The notes under the pieces were generated by a model. That model worked only from the letters and a program-made list of their open reading frames with translations, ran no database searches and was not told the origin of the DNA. Below are positions 8,443 to 16,576 of a DNA stretch of 64,000 nucleotides, piece after piece. The translations under genes and the position numbers were made by a program. The stretch is taken from the NCBI GenBank assembly GCA_035762565.1, contig DASTOJ010000015.1, positions 24,601 to 88,600 of the forward strand, written 5' to 3'. The DNA comes from AR5 sp035762565 (GTDB lineage Bacteria > Methylomirabilota > Methylomirabilia > Rokubacteriales > CSP1-6). The first letter of the stretch is position 1; each line of letters starts with the position of its first letter.

Positions 8443-9041
8443 TGGTCGGCGACCAGGTCGAGATACTGCTTGAGAATGCGGGCGGTGGCCCCCCAGATCG
8501 TCTCGCGCTGGTAGTCGTAGAAATAGACGTCGCGCGCCACGCCGTCACGCTCCCACCGCTCGACCCGGAAGCACCCGCGAGCCAGTAGCGCCGCCACCGG
8601 CACCTCGATCACCTTCTCGATCTCCTCGCCGTCGGGCTGCCAGACCACCGGCCCCCGGACCACGCCCACCCACGGCGTGATCACGAACCGGGTGGCGAAC
8701 GTCTCGGTGTCGTCCAGCAGGCCGAGCGGCTCCACCGACGCCGGCTCCAGCCCCACCTCCTCCTGGGCCTCGCGCAGCGCCGCCTGCAGGTCGTCGGCGT
8801 CACCAGCGTCGACGCGCCCCCCGGGAAACGAGATCTGGCCGGCGTGGTGGCCCACGCGGTCGGTTCGCTTGGCGAACACCAGGTGCGCCTCGCCGCGATC
8901 GACGAGCGGCACCAGCACCGCGGCCCGCACGAGTGGCCCCGGTGGCACGATCCGCCGCGCGCGGCCCGCCAGCCGCGCGCGCGTCCGGGCCACCAGCGTG
9001 TCGACACTCAGGCCGCCCACGGCCCGGCGCTCGTCAGGCAA
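8439..9041 (-). CDS. CoA pyrophosphatase-type Nudix hydrolase
   Basis: A protein of up to 200 residues with the UPF0035/NudL-type extension VFAKRTDRVGHHAGQISFPGG just before the Nudix box, a mark of coenzyme A diphosphatases. The Nudix box is GGRVDAGDADDLQAALREAQ then EEVG (about 74-97); REAQEEVG supplies the metal-binding glutamates. Likely role: hydrolysis of CoA or acyl-CoA to phosphopantetheine and 3',5'-ADP. TTG 9041 gives an 8-bp overlap with the preceding hydratase; an internal GTG at 9020 is an alternative start. The acyl-CoA context (adjacent crotonase) fits. Confidence 0.88.
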   Translation of the reverse strand: MPDERRAVGGLSVDTLVARTRARLAGRARRIVPPGPLVRAAVLVPLVDRGEAHLVFAKRTDRVGHHAGQISFPGGRVDAGDADDLQAALREAQEEVGLEPASVEPLGLLDDTETFATRFVITPWVGVVRGPVVWQPDGEEIEKVIEVPVAALLARGCFRVERWERDGVARDVYFYDYQRETIWGATARILKQYLDLVADQ

Positions 9042-9807
9042 AGCGGACCGACACCGAGCCCAGCCGGGTGTACGTCGCGCGCACGGCGTCGCCGGCGCGC
9101 GGCCGCAGGAGCCTCGAGACGGAGCCCGTCATGACGACGTCGCCGGCCCGCAAGCCGAGCCCGCGCGCGCCCAGGTGATTGGCGACCCACGCCAGCGCGT
9201 TCAGCGGGTTGCCCATGACCTCGGCCGCCGTGGCGGTCGCCGCGATCGTCCCGTTGTGCTCGTAGACGAGCCCCTCGAGCGCGAGGTCGAGGCCCGTGAT
9301 CGGCGTCAGGGCCCCGCCGAGCACGACGGCGCTGGCGTAGATCCCCTCGGCGATGAGGTCGGTGCCGACCGTCTTGCCGCTGTAGCGGAAGTCGACCAGC
9401 TCCAGCGCGGCCAGCGCGCCCTCCACGGCGGCCGCCGCCCGCGCCGCCGTGACGCCGGGCCCGGCCAGCTCCCGGCGCATCACGAACGCGATCTCGGCCT
9501 CGACCGCCGGCGCGGTGAAGCGTGCGAACGGCACCTCCGCCCGGCTGGCCAGCACTCCGGAGGCCAGCAGGAACGCGCAACCCGGCTCGCTCAGCTCGTT
9601 GGCCTCCTGCGCCGCGCGCGTGGTGAACGCGGCCTTCCAGCCGGCCAGCCGCTCGCCGCGGGCGAGCAGCGCCTCGCGCAGCCGGTCTTGAAGCCGGTAG
9701 GCCTCGGCCAGGTCGAGCCGCCGCCCTCTCTCGCTGGGCGGCCGGGTCGGCCCGGGCTCGCTGCGGGCCCGGAGGAACTCGTCGATCAGCGGAGCGTCGA
9801 GACTCAC
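9034..9807 (-). CDS. 2-keto-4-pentenoate hydratase-like (MhpD/fumarylacetoacetase superfamily)
   Basis: About 257 residues. The MhpD-type motifs are present: the metal-binding pair in VEAEIAFVM, the following ELVDFR, then VMGNPLNALAWVANHL and GDVVMTGS near the C-terminus. The family hydrates 2-hydroxypenta-2,4-dienoate or decarboxylates related oxo-acids in meta-cleavage pathways. The start is GTG 9807, overlapping the stop of the CPBP gene by 4 bp (GTGA). In transcription order it lies between the CPBP protease and the Nudix gene. A longer in-frame extension upstream is antisense-frame noise from the amidase gene. Confidence 0.82.
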   Translation of the reverse strand: MSLDAPLIDEFLRARSEPGPTRPPSERGRRLDLAEAYRLQDRLREALLARGERLAGWKAAFTTRAAQEANELSEPGCAFLLASGVLASRAEVPFARFTAPAVEAEIAFVMRRELAGPGVTAARAAAAVEGALAALELVDFRYSGKTVGTDLIAEGIYASAVVLGGALTPITGLDLALEGLVYEHNGTIAATATAAEVMGNPLNALAWVANHLGARGLGLRAGDVVMTGSVSRLLRPRAGDAVRATYTRLGSVSVRFA

Positions 9808-10613
9808 ACCGGCGCCGGACCCGGCGAGGCGCGCCGGAGCCACCACACGCACGCCACGAAGAGCGCGGCGCCGACGGCGGCCGCCGCGAGGTTGGCGCCG
9901 CGCCCCGTCACGGCGAGGCCCAGCGCCGTCTGCAGCGTGTAGACAACGTTGTTGACCACGTGACAGACGACGGCCGGCAGCGTGCTCCCCGAGAGCTCGG
10001 CGACGAAGCCGAGGTACAGCCCGAGGGCGAAGGCCAGCAGCGTGTGGACGGCGGACGCGTCCAGGTGCAGCGCGGCGAAGGCGGCGCTGGTCGCCACCAC
10101 CGCCGCCGGTGCCGACCAGTGCTCGCGCAGGCGCGACTGCATGTAGCCGCGGAAGAACAGCTCCTCGGCGGCCCCGGCGCCGACGCCGAGCACCAGCACG
10201 GCGGCGAACAGGTCGGGCCCGCGGGTGCCGTGCAGCACCTGGCGGATCAGCACGAGCGAGCCGCGGTCGGCCAGGCCCGCGACCGTGACGAGCGAGTCGA
10301 GCGCCTGCCCCAGCGCCAGCAGCCCCAGCGTCATCACGGCCAGGGCCGGGCCCGTCTCCCAGCCCGGCCGCAGCCGCAGGCGCGCCGGCTCGAGCGGCCG
10401 GACAACGAGCAGGATCGTCAGCACCAGTCCGGACGACGCGGCCAGGCTGCCGGCTAGCAGCCCCGGCAGCGTGCGCACGACCGTCGCCTCGGGGACGTCC
10501 GGATACATGGCGCGCAGCACCTCGACGGCGACGCCGGTCGTGGCGAAGATGCCGGCGATCGCCGCCAGATACGTCGCGAACACGTGCCAGGGTCGCCCGG
10601 TCGGCTCCTCCAT
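9804..10613 (-). CDS. CPBP family intramembrane glutamic endopeptidase
   Basis: A 269-residue polytopic membrane protein of the Abi/CAAX-protease-like family. The three diagnostic motifs are EELFFR (Glu150, Glu151, Arg155), FAALH (His183) and HVVNN (His218, Asn222), all within hydrophobic helices. Members cleave within membranes; substrates here are unknown. The gene begins 12 bp after the amidase stop and ends in a 4-bp overlap with the MhpD-like gene, so it is in the same transcription unit. Confidence 0.87.
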   Translation of the reverse strand: MEEPTGRPWHVFATYLAAIAGIFATTGVAVEVLRAMYPDVPEATVVRTLPGLLAGSLAASSGLVLTILLVVRPLEPARLRLRPGWETGPALAVMTLGLLALGQALDSLVTVAGLADRGSLVLIRQVLHGTRGPDLFAAVLVLGVGAGAAEELFFRGYMQSRLREHWSAPAAVVATSAAFAALHLDASAVHTLLAFALGLYLGFVAELSGSTLPAVVCHVVNNVVYTLQTALGLAVTGRGANLAAAAVGAALFVACVWWLRRASPGPAPV

Positions 10614-10625
10614 CGAGCGGGCGGC

Positions 10626-12026
10626 TCAGTCGAGCGCGGGCGGCCGCGCCCAGTCGCCGGCTTGCTCGACGGCGTGGGCCAGACGGAGCACGGTCGCTTC
10701 GTCGAAGGGGCGGCCGACGACCTGCAGGCCCAGCGGACGGCCGTCGGCGGAGACGCCGCATGGCACCGCGATCACCGGCAACCCCAGCACGTTGAAGGGT
10801 CGGGTGAGCCGGGAGAAGCGACCCATGCGACGCACGACGTCGTCCACGGAGCCGGCGACGACGGCCTCCAGCGCCGGCGCAGGCTCGGGGATGGTCGGCG
10901 CCAGCACCGCATCGACCTCCTCGAAGACCTCGGCGATGAACTCGCGGGTCAGGCGCGCGCGCAGACGGCCGGCCTGGAGATAGTCGTGGGCCGAGATGTG
11001 GAAGCCCACCTCGAGCCGGCTGCGCACGGCCGCCCCCAGCTCGTGCGGGCGCTCGCGCGCGACGCGCGCGTGGATGGCGGCGCTCTCCGCGCGCGCCAGG
11101 ATGCCGGCCACGTCGACGAGCGGGGCCGGATCGGGCAGCCGCAGCGTGCGGACGCCCGCGCCGCGAGAGGCGAGCGCCCGCGCGGCTTCCTCCACCGCAG
11201 CCCGTACCTCGGGCCGCACGCCGTCGAAGTAGTAGTTGTCGGGCAGTCCCACGCGCAGCCCCGCCGGCGAGCGATCCAGCGCCGCCGCCAGCGGGCCCAC
11301 CGGCCGCGGGCTGGACGTCGCATCGTGGGGATCGGGCCCGGCGATGATCTCCAGCAGGAGGGCGCCGTCGCGCACGGTGCGCGTCATGGGTCCCAGGTGA
11401 TCCAGCGACCACGACAGCGGCATGACGCCGGCCCGGCTCACGCGGCCGTAGGTGGGCTTGATGCCGACGATGCCGCAACACGCCGCCGGCAGCCGGATCG
11501 AGCCGCCGGTGTCGGAACCCAGTGCGCCGAACGCCAGGCGCGCCGCCACCGCCGCGCCGGAGCCGCTGGACGAGCCGCCGGCGACGTGGCCGCGCTTGTG
11601 AGGGTTGTCGACGTCGCCGTGGTGGGGATTGTCGCCAAACGGCCCCAGCGCCAGCTCGGTCATGTTCAGCTTGCCGAGCGTCACCGCGCCGGCCGCGGTC
11701 AGCCGCGCCACCGCGGTGCACTCCACCTCGCTCGTGAAGTACTCGGCCGTCTTGGTGCCGCACGAGGTCGGCAGCCCGCGCACGTGGCACAGGTCCTTGT
11801 AGGCCAGCGGCACGCCGTGCAGCGGCCCGTGGCGGCGCCCGGCGGCCAGGTCGGCGTCGAGCGCGCGCGCGCGGGCCAGCGCGCCCTCGGCGTCGAGCGT
11901 GATGAAGGCGCGCAGGCGGCCGTCCAGCCGGGCGATCCGGTCCAGGCACGCGCGGGTAGCCTCCACCGCCGTGACCTTGCGGGCCGCGATGGCGGCGGCC
12001 AGCGCGGCGAGCGTGAGGTCAGTCAC
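10626..12026 (-). CDS. amidase (amidase-signature family)
   Basis: A 466-residue amidase-signature enzyme with the full Ser-cisSer-Lys triad: Lys77 (AYKDL), Ser152 (in AGGSSSGSG) and Ser176 (GSDTGGSIRLPA). GIVGIKPTYGRVSR follows, as in GatA and related amidases. The start GTG 12026 overlaps by 8 bp the end of a short ORF that may encode a GatC/AtzG-like helper. A standalone amidase for small amides is more likely than tRNA GatA because gatB is not nearby. The substrate is unknown. Confidence 0.88.
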   Translation of the reverse strand: MTDLTLAALAAAIAARKVTAVEATRACLDRIARLDGRLRAFITLDAEGALARARALDADLAAGRRHGPLHGVPLAYKDLCHVRGLPTSCGTKTAEYFTSEVECTAVARLTAAGAVTLGKLNMTELALGPFGDNPHHGDVDNPHKRGHVAGGSSSGSGAAVAARLAFGALGSDTGGSIRLPAACCGIVGIKPTYGRVSRAGVMPLSWSLDHLGPMTRTVRDGALLLEIIAGPDPHDATSSPRPVGPLAAALDRSPAGLRVGLPDNYYFDGVRPEVRAAVEEAARALASRGAGVRTLRLPDPAPLVDVAGILARAESAAIHARVARERPHELGAAVRSRLEVGFHISAHDYLQAGRLRARLTREFIAEVFEEVDAVLAPTIPEPAPALEAVVAGSVDDVVRRMGRFSRLTRPFNVLGLPVIAVPCGVSADGRPLGLQVVGRPFDEATVLRLAHAVEQAGDWARPPALD

Positions 12027-12171
12027 GCGGCGTCCCGGCCTCGAGCGCGCGCACGAAGTTCGACGGCTCCTCGGTCAGCGCCAGGTCACCCGCCGCCCGC
12101 TCGATCGTGCCGGCCAGGGCCGCGACGTCGCCCTGAGCCTGGCGGCGAACCGTGGGGTCGGATCCGGTCAT
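12019..12171 (-). CDS. small protein coupled to the amidase gene (possible AtzG/GatC-like subunit)
   Basis: A 50-residue ORF, ATG 12171 to TGA 12019, too short for usual ORF cut-offs. It is predicted helical (VRRQAQGDVAALAGTIERAA) and ends in LTEEPSNFVRALEAG. Its end overlaps the amidase start by 8 bp, so translation is probably coupled. Small GatC- or AtzG-like subunits are commonly encoded directly before amidases and have this size and helical character. The assignment rests on position and composition, not on a firm motif. Confidence 0.45.
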   Translation of the reverse strand: MTGSDPTVRRQAQGDVAALAGTIERAAGDLALTEEPSNFVRALEAGTPRD

Positions 12172-12198
12172 GACGGGTCGGATTCTAGCATCGCCGTC

Positions 12199-13335
12199 TC
12201 AGCGATCCTCGACGGTGGGCTCGTCCGGCAGGCGGCCGAGGGTGACGGCGACCGTCCGCTCGCCGTCCCGGCGCACGACGCGCAGCGTGACCTTCGTGCC
12301 AGGGGGCGTGCCGGCCACGCGCCGGGTCAACTCGTTGGGACTCTGGATCGGCGCGCCCTGGACCGCCGTGATCACGTCGGCCTCGGCCAGTCCAGCCGTG
12401 GCCGCCGGGGAGCGCGGCACGACCTGGATCACGAGGGCGCCGCGCTGGGGCGGCAGGTCGAGGCTCCGGCGGATCTCGGGTGGCACCGGCGCCACGGCGA
12501 CGCCCAGGTACCCGCGCACCACCTTGCCGCTGGCGCGCAGCTGGGGCAGGACCTCCTTGGCGAGGTTCACGGGGATCGCGAAGCCGATGCCGACCGACCC
12601 CCCGGTCTGCGAGAAGATCGCCGTGTTGATGCCGACCAGCGCACCGCGGCTGTCCACCAGCGGTCCCCCCGAGTTGCCCGGATTGATGGAGGCGTCGGTC
12701 TGGATGAAGTCGTCGTAGGGGCCGGCGCCGATGAAGCGCTCCTTGGCGCTCACGATGCCGGTGGTGACGGTCTGCTCGAGCCCGAACGGGTTGCCGATGG
12801 CCATGACCGGCTCACCGACCTGCAGCTGGTCGGAGTCGCCGAAGGGCAGCGTCGTCAGGCCGCCCGCCTCGAGCTTCAGGAGCGCGATGTCGGTCCGGGG
12901 GTCGCTGCCGACCAGGCGCGCCTCGTGCTCGCTGTGATCGGCCAGGCGCACCACGATCGCGCCGGCTCCCCGCACGACGTGGACGTTCGTCACCACGTAG
13001 CCGTCGGCGGACACGATGAAGCCGGAGCCCAGGCTCTGGCGGCCGCGGGGCCCGGGCTGCGGCTCGCCGAAGAACCGCCTGAAGAACTCCTCGGGGCCGC
13101 CGCGCGGCGCGCGCTGGGTGGTGCTCACGTTGACCACGGCCGGCCTCACCGCGCGGGCCAGCTCGACCCAGATCAGGAGCGGCGGCGACAGCGGCGCGGG
13201 GCCGCCCACCTCGCGCCAGAACGGCGCGGCGCTGACGCGGTCGCCGGGCTCGACCCGGACGCGGAGCACGCCGCCGGCGACGAGCAGCGCGCCGAGGCCG
13301 GCGAGCAGGAGGACGAGAAGAGCCAGGCGCCGCAT
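12199..13335 (-). CDS. HtrA/DegP-type trypsin-like serine protease with one PDZ domain
   Basis: A 378-residue envelope protease. An N-terminal hydrophobic segment (residues 3-25) anchors or exports it. The catalytic triad is His119 (TNVHVV), Asp149 (RTDIALLK) and Ser222 (NPGNSGGPL). A single PDZ domain occupies about 280-370 (GYLGVAV through GTKVTLRV). This is the DegS/HhoA-like architecture rather than two-PDZ DegP. I start at ATG 13335 (MRRLALLVLLLAG) because the upstream extension has no signal-like character. It handles misfolded exported proteins or regulated proteolysis. Confidence 0.9.
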   Translation of the reverse strand: MRRLALLVLLLAGLGALLVAGGVLRVRVEPGDRVSAAPFWREVGGPAPLSPPLLIWVELARAVRPAVVNVSTTQRAPRGGPEEFFRRFFGEPQPGPRGRQSLGSGFIVSADGYVVTNVHVVRGAGAIVVRLADHSEHEARLVGSDPRTDIALLKLEAGGLTTLPFGDSDQLQVGEPVMAIGNPFGLEQTVTTGIVSAKERFIGAGPYDDFIQTDASINPGNSGGPLVDSRGALVGINTAIFSQTGGSVGIGFAIPVNLAKEVLPQLRASGKVVRGYLGVAVAPVPPEIRRSLDLPPQRGALVIQVVPRSPAATAGLAEADVITAVQGAPIQSPNELTRRVAGTPPGTKVTLRVVRRDGERTVAVTLGRLPDEPTVEDR

Positions 13336-13387
13336 CGGAACGCCATCATCACCCAGGCCCACCCCACACGGCAACCCGGGCCCGACC

Positions 13388-14236
13388 TCACCGGGCCAGG
13401 GCGATGCACGCCACACCGGCGAGCACGATCGAGGCGCCGGCCAGGCGCGGCCCCAGGCGCCCCTCCCGAAGCCACAGGCTGCCCAGCACGGCCGAGAGCA
13501 CGATCGACAGCTCGCGCGCGGCCACGACGTACCCGGTCTTCGACAGGCGGAAGGCGAAGAGGACGAGCGTGTAGGCCAGCGCGCTCATGGCGGCGGCCAG
13601 CACGATCCGGCGCCAGCCGCCGAGCTCGCCCCGCACGGCGTCGCGGCGCAACGCCAGCAAGGGCAGGCCCAGCAGCGCGCAGCCCCCCTCCATCAGGAGC
13701 ATGTAGGGCACCGGCTCGATCCGGGCCACGCCCGCCTTGTCGATCAGCGAGTACGCGGCGATCGTCAGCCCGGTCACGACGGGCCACAGCACCCGGCGGT
13801 CGAGCCGCAGGGCGGCCGGCCCCGCCGTCAGCAGGTGCAGCGTGACGATCCCCGCCACGACGAGCGCGATTCCCGACGCGCCGAGCGGCGACAGCCGCTC
13901 GGCGAAGATCACGAGCGCCAGGACCGGCACCAGTGCCACGCCGAGGCCGCGGGCCACAGGGTAGACCAGCGAGTACGAGCCGGAGGCGTAGGAGCGCCCG
14001 AGCGCGTAGAAGTAGAAGGCGTGCACCAGGATGGTGGCGATCACGAACGGCGGCGCCGCCGGCGAGACGCCCTCCGTCACGAGATACCAGAGCCCGAGCG
14101 GCAGCAGGAGCGCGGTGCTGGCGACAGTGGCCAGCCACAGGAAGACCACGGGATCGCCGCCGCGCTTGGCCATCGCGTTCCAGCCGGCGTGCAGCGCGGC
14201 CGCGCACACCACGAGGGCGAGCGCGGCCGGACTCAA
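13388..14236 (-). CDS. EamA/DMT superfamily permease
   Basis: A 282-residue, roughly ten-helix membrane protein made of two EamA repeats (about 1-135 and 150-282). Start TTG 14236 overlaps the PhnW stop (TTGA), so it is translationally coupled to phnW-phnA. DMT permeases move small metabolites. Given the phosphonate genes directly upstream, uptake or efflux of 2-aminoethylphosphonate, phosphonoacetate or a product is a reasonable guess. Substrate specificity cannot be deduced from the sequence. Confidence 0.8.
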   Translation of the reverse strand: MSPAALALVVCAAALHAGWNAMAKRGGDPVVFLWLATVASTALLLPLGLWYLVTEGVSPAAPPFVIATILVHAFYFYALGRSYASGSYSLVYPVARGLGVALVPVLALVIFAERLSPLGASGIALVVAGIVTLHLLTAGPAALRLDRRVLWPVVTGLTIAAYSLIDKAGVARIEPVPYMLLMEGGCALLGLPLLALRRDAVRGELGGWRRIVLAAAMSALAYTLVLFAFRLSKTGYVVAARELSIVLSAVLGSLWLREGRLGPRLAGASIVLAGVACIALAR

Positions 14237-15336
14237 CTAGGGAGCTTCAGCTCCTCGAGGCACTCGGCGAAGGCCGCCACCACGGCCTGCATGTCCTTGG
14301 GCGTGAGCGTGCCCATGTTGGAGACGCGGAAGGCGTAGGTCCGGATCGCGCCCTGCCCGGCGTAGATGACGTAGCCGCGGCGCTTCATCGCGTCGTGGAG
14401 CGCGTCGTAGCCGAGGCCCGCCGGGAGCCGGAACGTGGTGAGGATCTGCGAGCGGGCGCCCTCCGGCACCAGGATGTCGAAGCCGAGGGCGGCCATCCCG
14501 CGCCGCAGCACGCTGCAGTTCTCGCCGTAGCGGGCGATGCGGGCCGCAACGCCCTCCTCCTCCAGCTCCACGAGCGCCTCGCGCATGGCGTGCAGGACCT
14601 GGACGGCCGGCGTGAAAGGCGTGTTGTCCTGCTCCTGGGTCGCCCAGTGGTTGAAGAGGTCGAGGTACACGCTGCGGGGCGGCCGCCCGCGCAGCGCCTC
14701 CAGCGCCGTGCGGCGCGCCAGCACGAACGAGACGCCGGGAATCCCCTGCAGGCACTTGTTCGCGCTGGCCGTCACGAAGTCGACGCCCTCGCGTGCGACG
14801 TCGAGCGGCTCGCCGAACAGGCTGCTCATGGCGTCCACGATCAGCCGCCGGCCGGCCGCCGCCGCCACGTCGGCCACCGCCTCCACCGGGTTCAGCAGCC
14901 CCGTGGTCGTCTCGTGGTGGACGACGGCGACGTGGCTGACCTCGGGATGCTCGCGCAGGCGCCGGGCGACGTCGGGGGGGGGCACCGGCGTGGTGGCGTC
15001 GTAGCGCAGCACCTCGGCCGGGATGCGGTGCGCCCGCGCGATCCGCAGCATCCGGTCGCCGTACACGCCGTTGTCGACGACCAGCAGCCCGCGGCCCTCC
15101 TCCACCGCCGAGGCCAGCGTCGCCTCGACCGCCGCCGTGCCGGAGCCGGTGAACAGCACGGCGTCGAACGCCCGCTCGGCGCCGGCCGCCCGCGCCAGTC
15201 GAGTCCGGCACTCGCGCATCACCTCGAAGAACTCGGGCTCCCGGTGGCAGAGATCGGGCGTCACCAGCGCCTGGCGCACGCGCGGGCTCGTGTTGGCCGG
15301 CCCCGGATTGAGCAGGATCCATTCGCGCCCGGCCAT
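14233..15336 (-). CDS. phnW: 2-aminoethylphosphonate--pyruvate transaminase-like class V aminotransferase
   Basis: A 367-residue fold-type I PLP enzyme. The opening LLNPGPANTSPRVRQAL (8-24) with DLCHREPEF (28-36), the aspartate in VDAMSS (Asp168) and the PLP lysine Lys194 (SANKCLQGIPGVSF) match PhnW. PhnW transfers the amino group of 2-aminoethylphosphonate to pyruvate, giving phosphonoacetaldehyde and alanine. The gene upstream by 1 bp encodes a PhnA-like phosphonoacetate hydrolase, which supports the call. A serine- or alanine-glyoxylate transaminase is the main alternative. No phosphonoacetaldehyde dehydrogenase (PhnY) or phosphonatase (PhnX) is seen nearby. Confidence 0.8.
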   Translation of the reverse strand: MAGREWILLNPGPANTSPRVRQALVTPDLCHREPEFFEVMRECRTRLARAAGAERAFDAVLFTGSGTAAVEATLASAVEEGRGLLVVDNGVYGDRMLRIARAHRIPAEVLRYDATTPVPPPDVARRLREHPEVSHVAVVHHETTTGLLNPVEAVADVAAAAGRRLIVDAMSSLFGEPLDVAREGVDFVTASANKCLQGIPGVSFVLARRTALEALRGRPPRSVYLDLFNHWATQEQDNTPFTPAVQVLHAMREALVELEEEGVAARIARYGENCSVLRRGMAALGFDILVPEGARSQILTTFRLPAGLGYDALHDAMKRRGYVIYAGQGAIRTYAFRVSNMGTLTPKDMQAVVAAFAECLEELKLPS

Positions 15337-15337
15337 G

Positions 15338-16576
15338 TCAGCGCGCCACGCGGTTGAGGGCCACGTCGAACACGTCGAAATTCCGCAGGCGGGCGCCGGC
15401 CGGCAGGTCCGGCGCGGGCCGGTTCACGAGCAGCGGCACCTGCTGCTCGCTCAGTCCGCCGTGCGAGCGCAGGGGGGCGTCGAGCCCCGAGAGGTCGTGA
15501 CGGGCGGCGGCCGTGCCCAGCACGGTGTGGCGCGCGGAGACCACGACGAGATCGCCCATGCGGTCCGGCGGCAATTCGAAGCGCGCGCAGGCCTGCGCCC
15601 GGTCCAGCACGACCTCCACGCCGCCGACGGCGGCGAGCCGGCCGCCCACCGCGCCGGGGTCGGCGCCGGCCGGCAGGTAGACGGTCGCGAACGAGCCCAG
15701 CGCGCCGTGGTGCACGACGTAGGGGTCGGTGATCGGCAGGATCACCCGGGCCCGCCCCGCGCCCAGCCAGCCGTCGAGGAGATCTTGCAGGTAGACCACG
15801 GCGGGCGCGCCGGCGGCGTCGGTCTTGGCGTTCATCCCGTGGTCGGCGGTGAGCGCCACGGTGGCGCCGAGGTCGTCGAGCTTGGCCAGATAGCCGTCCA
15901 TCATCCGGTAGAAGGCGTCGGCCTCGGGCGTGCCGGGCGCGTGCTTGTGCTGCACGTAGTCGGTCGTGGACAGATACATCACGTCCGGCCGCGCGGTCTC
16001 CAGCAGCCGCACGCCGGCCGCGAACACGAACTCGCTCAGCGCGGCGCTGTAGACCGAGGGCAGCGGCAGGCCGACCAGCGTCAGCGCGTCGTCGAGGCCG
16101 TGCTCGGCCACCGTGGTCTGGTCGGCCTTCTCGGAGGAAAAGCAGACGCCGTGCATGCCGTGGCCGAGCAGCCGGCGCAGCTTGTCCTTGGCGGTCACCA
16201 CGGCGACGGACGCGCCGGCGCGCGAGAAGGCCGCCAGGATGGTGTCCGAGCGGAGGTACTTCGGGTCGTTCATCATCACTTCCACGCCCGCCTCGCGGTC
16301 GTAGAAGTAGTTGCCGCAGATGCCGTGCACGGCCGGCGGCGCGCCGGTGACGATCGACAGGTTGTTGGGGTTGGTGAAGGTCGGCACCACCGCGTCGGCC
16401 CGCCGCGCGGTCCCGCCGGCGGATACCTCGCCCAGCCACGGCGCCGCGCCGTGCTCCACCGCCCGGGTCACGTAGTCCGGCTCGCACCCGTCGACGCAGA
16501 CCACGACGAGCGGGCGGTCCGGCCAGCGATACGTCCGGCCGTTCAGCGCGATGGGCGACCCCGGCGAGGTGCTCAC
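15338..16576 (-). CDS. phnA: phosphonoacetate hydrolase, alkaline phosphatase superfamily
   Basis: A 412-residue two-metal hydrolase. Metal ligands and the nucleophile line up with the known PhnA pattern: Asp29 (VDGCEP), Thr68 (PTFTNPNN), Asp206 and His210 (STTDYVQHK), Asp245 and His246 (TADHGMN), His372 (RSHGG). The reaction is phosphonoacetate to acetate and phosphate. Start GTG 16576 overlaps the stop of the preceding hybrid kinase by 4 bp, tying it to the gas vesicle/kinase run. With PhnW it provides the ends of a 2-aminoethylphosphonate route; the middle enzyme, PhnY, is not in the window. Confidence 0.86.
   Translation of the reverse strand: MSTSPGSPIALNGRTYRWPDRPLVVVCVDGCEPDYVTRAVEHGAAPWLGEVSAGGTARRADAVVPTFTNPNNLSIVTGAPPAVHGICGNYFYDREAGVEVMMNDPKYLRSDTILAAFSRAGASVAVVTAKDKLRRLLGHGMHGVCFSSEKADQTTVAEHGLDDALTLVGLPLPSVYSAALSEFVFAAGVRLLETARPDVMYLSTTDYVQHKHAPGTPEADAFYRMMDGYLAKLDDLGATVALTADHGMNAKTDAAGAPAVVYLQDLLDGWLGAGRARVILPITDPYVVHHGALGSFATVYLPAGADPGAVGGRLAAVGGVEVVLDRAQACARFELPPDRMGDLVVVSARHTVLGTAAARHDLSGLDAPLRSHGGLSEQQVPLLVNRPAPDLPAGARLRNFDVFDVALNRVAR

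Noticed and set aside
9808..11949. Open frame joined to the MhpD-like gene
   Set aside because: Shadow of the CPBP and amidase genes in another frame, typical of GC-rich DNA; GTG 9807 is the coupled start.
11899..13845. 648-codon plus-strand open frame
   Set aside because: Antisense to amidase, HtrA and DMT permease genes with His/Arg-rich composition and no recognisable domain.
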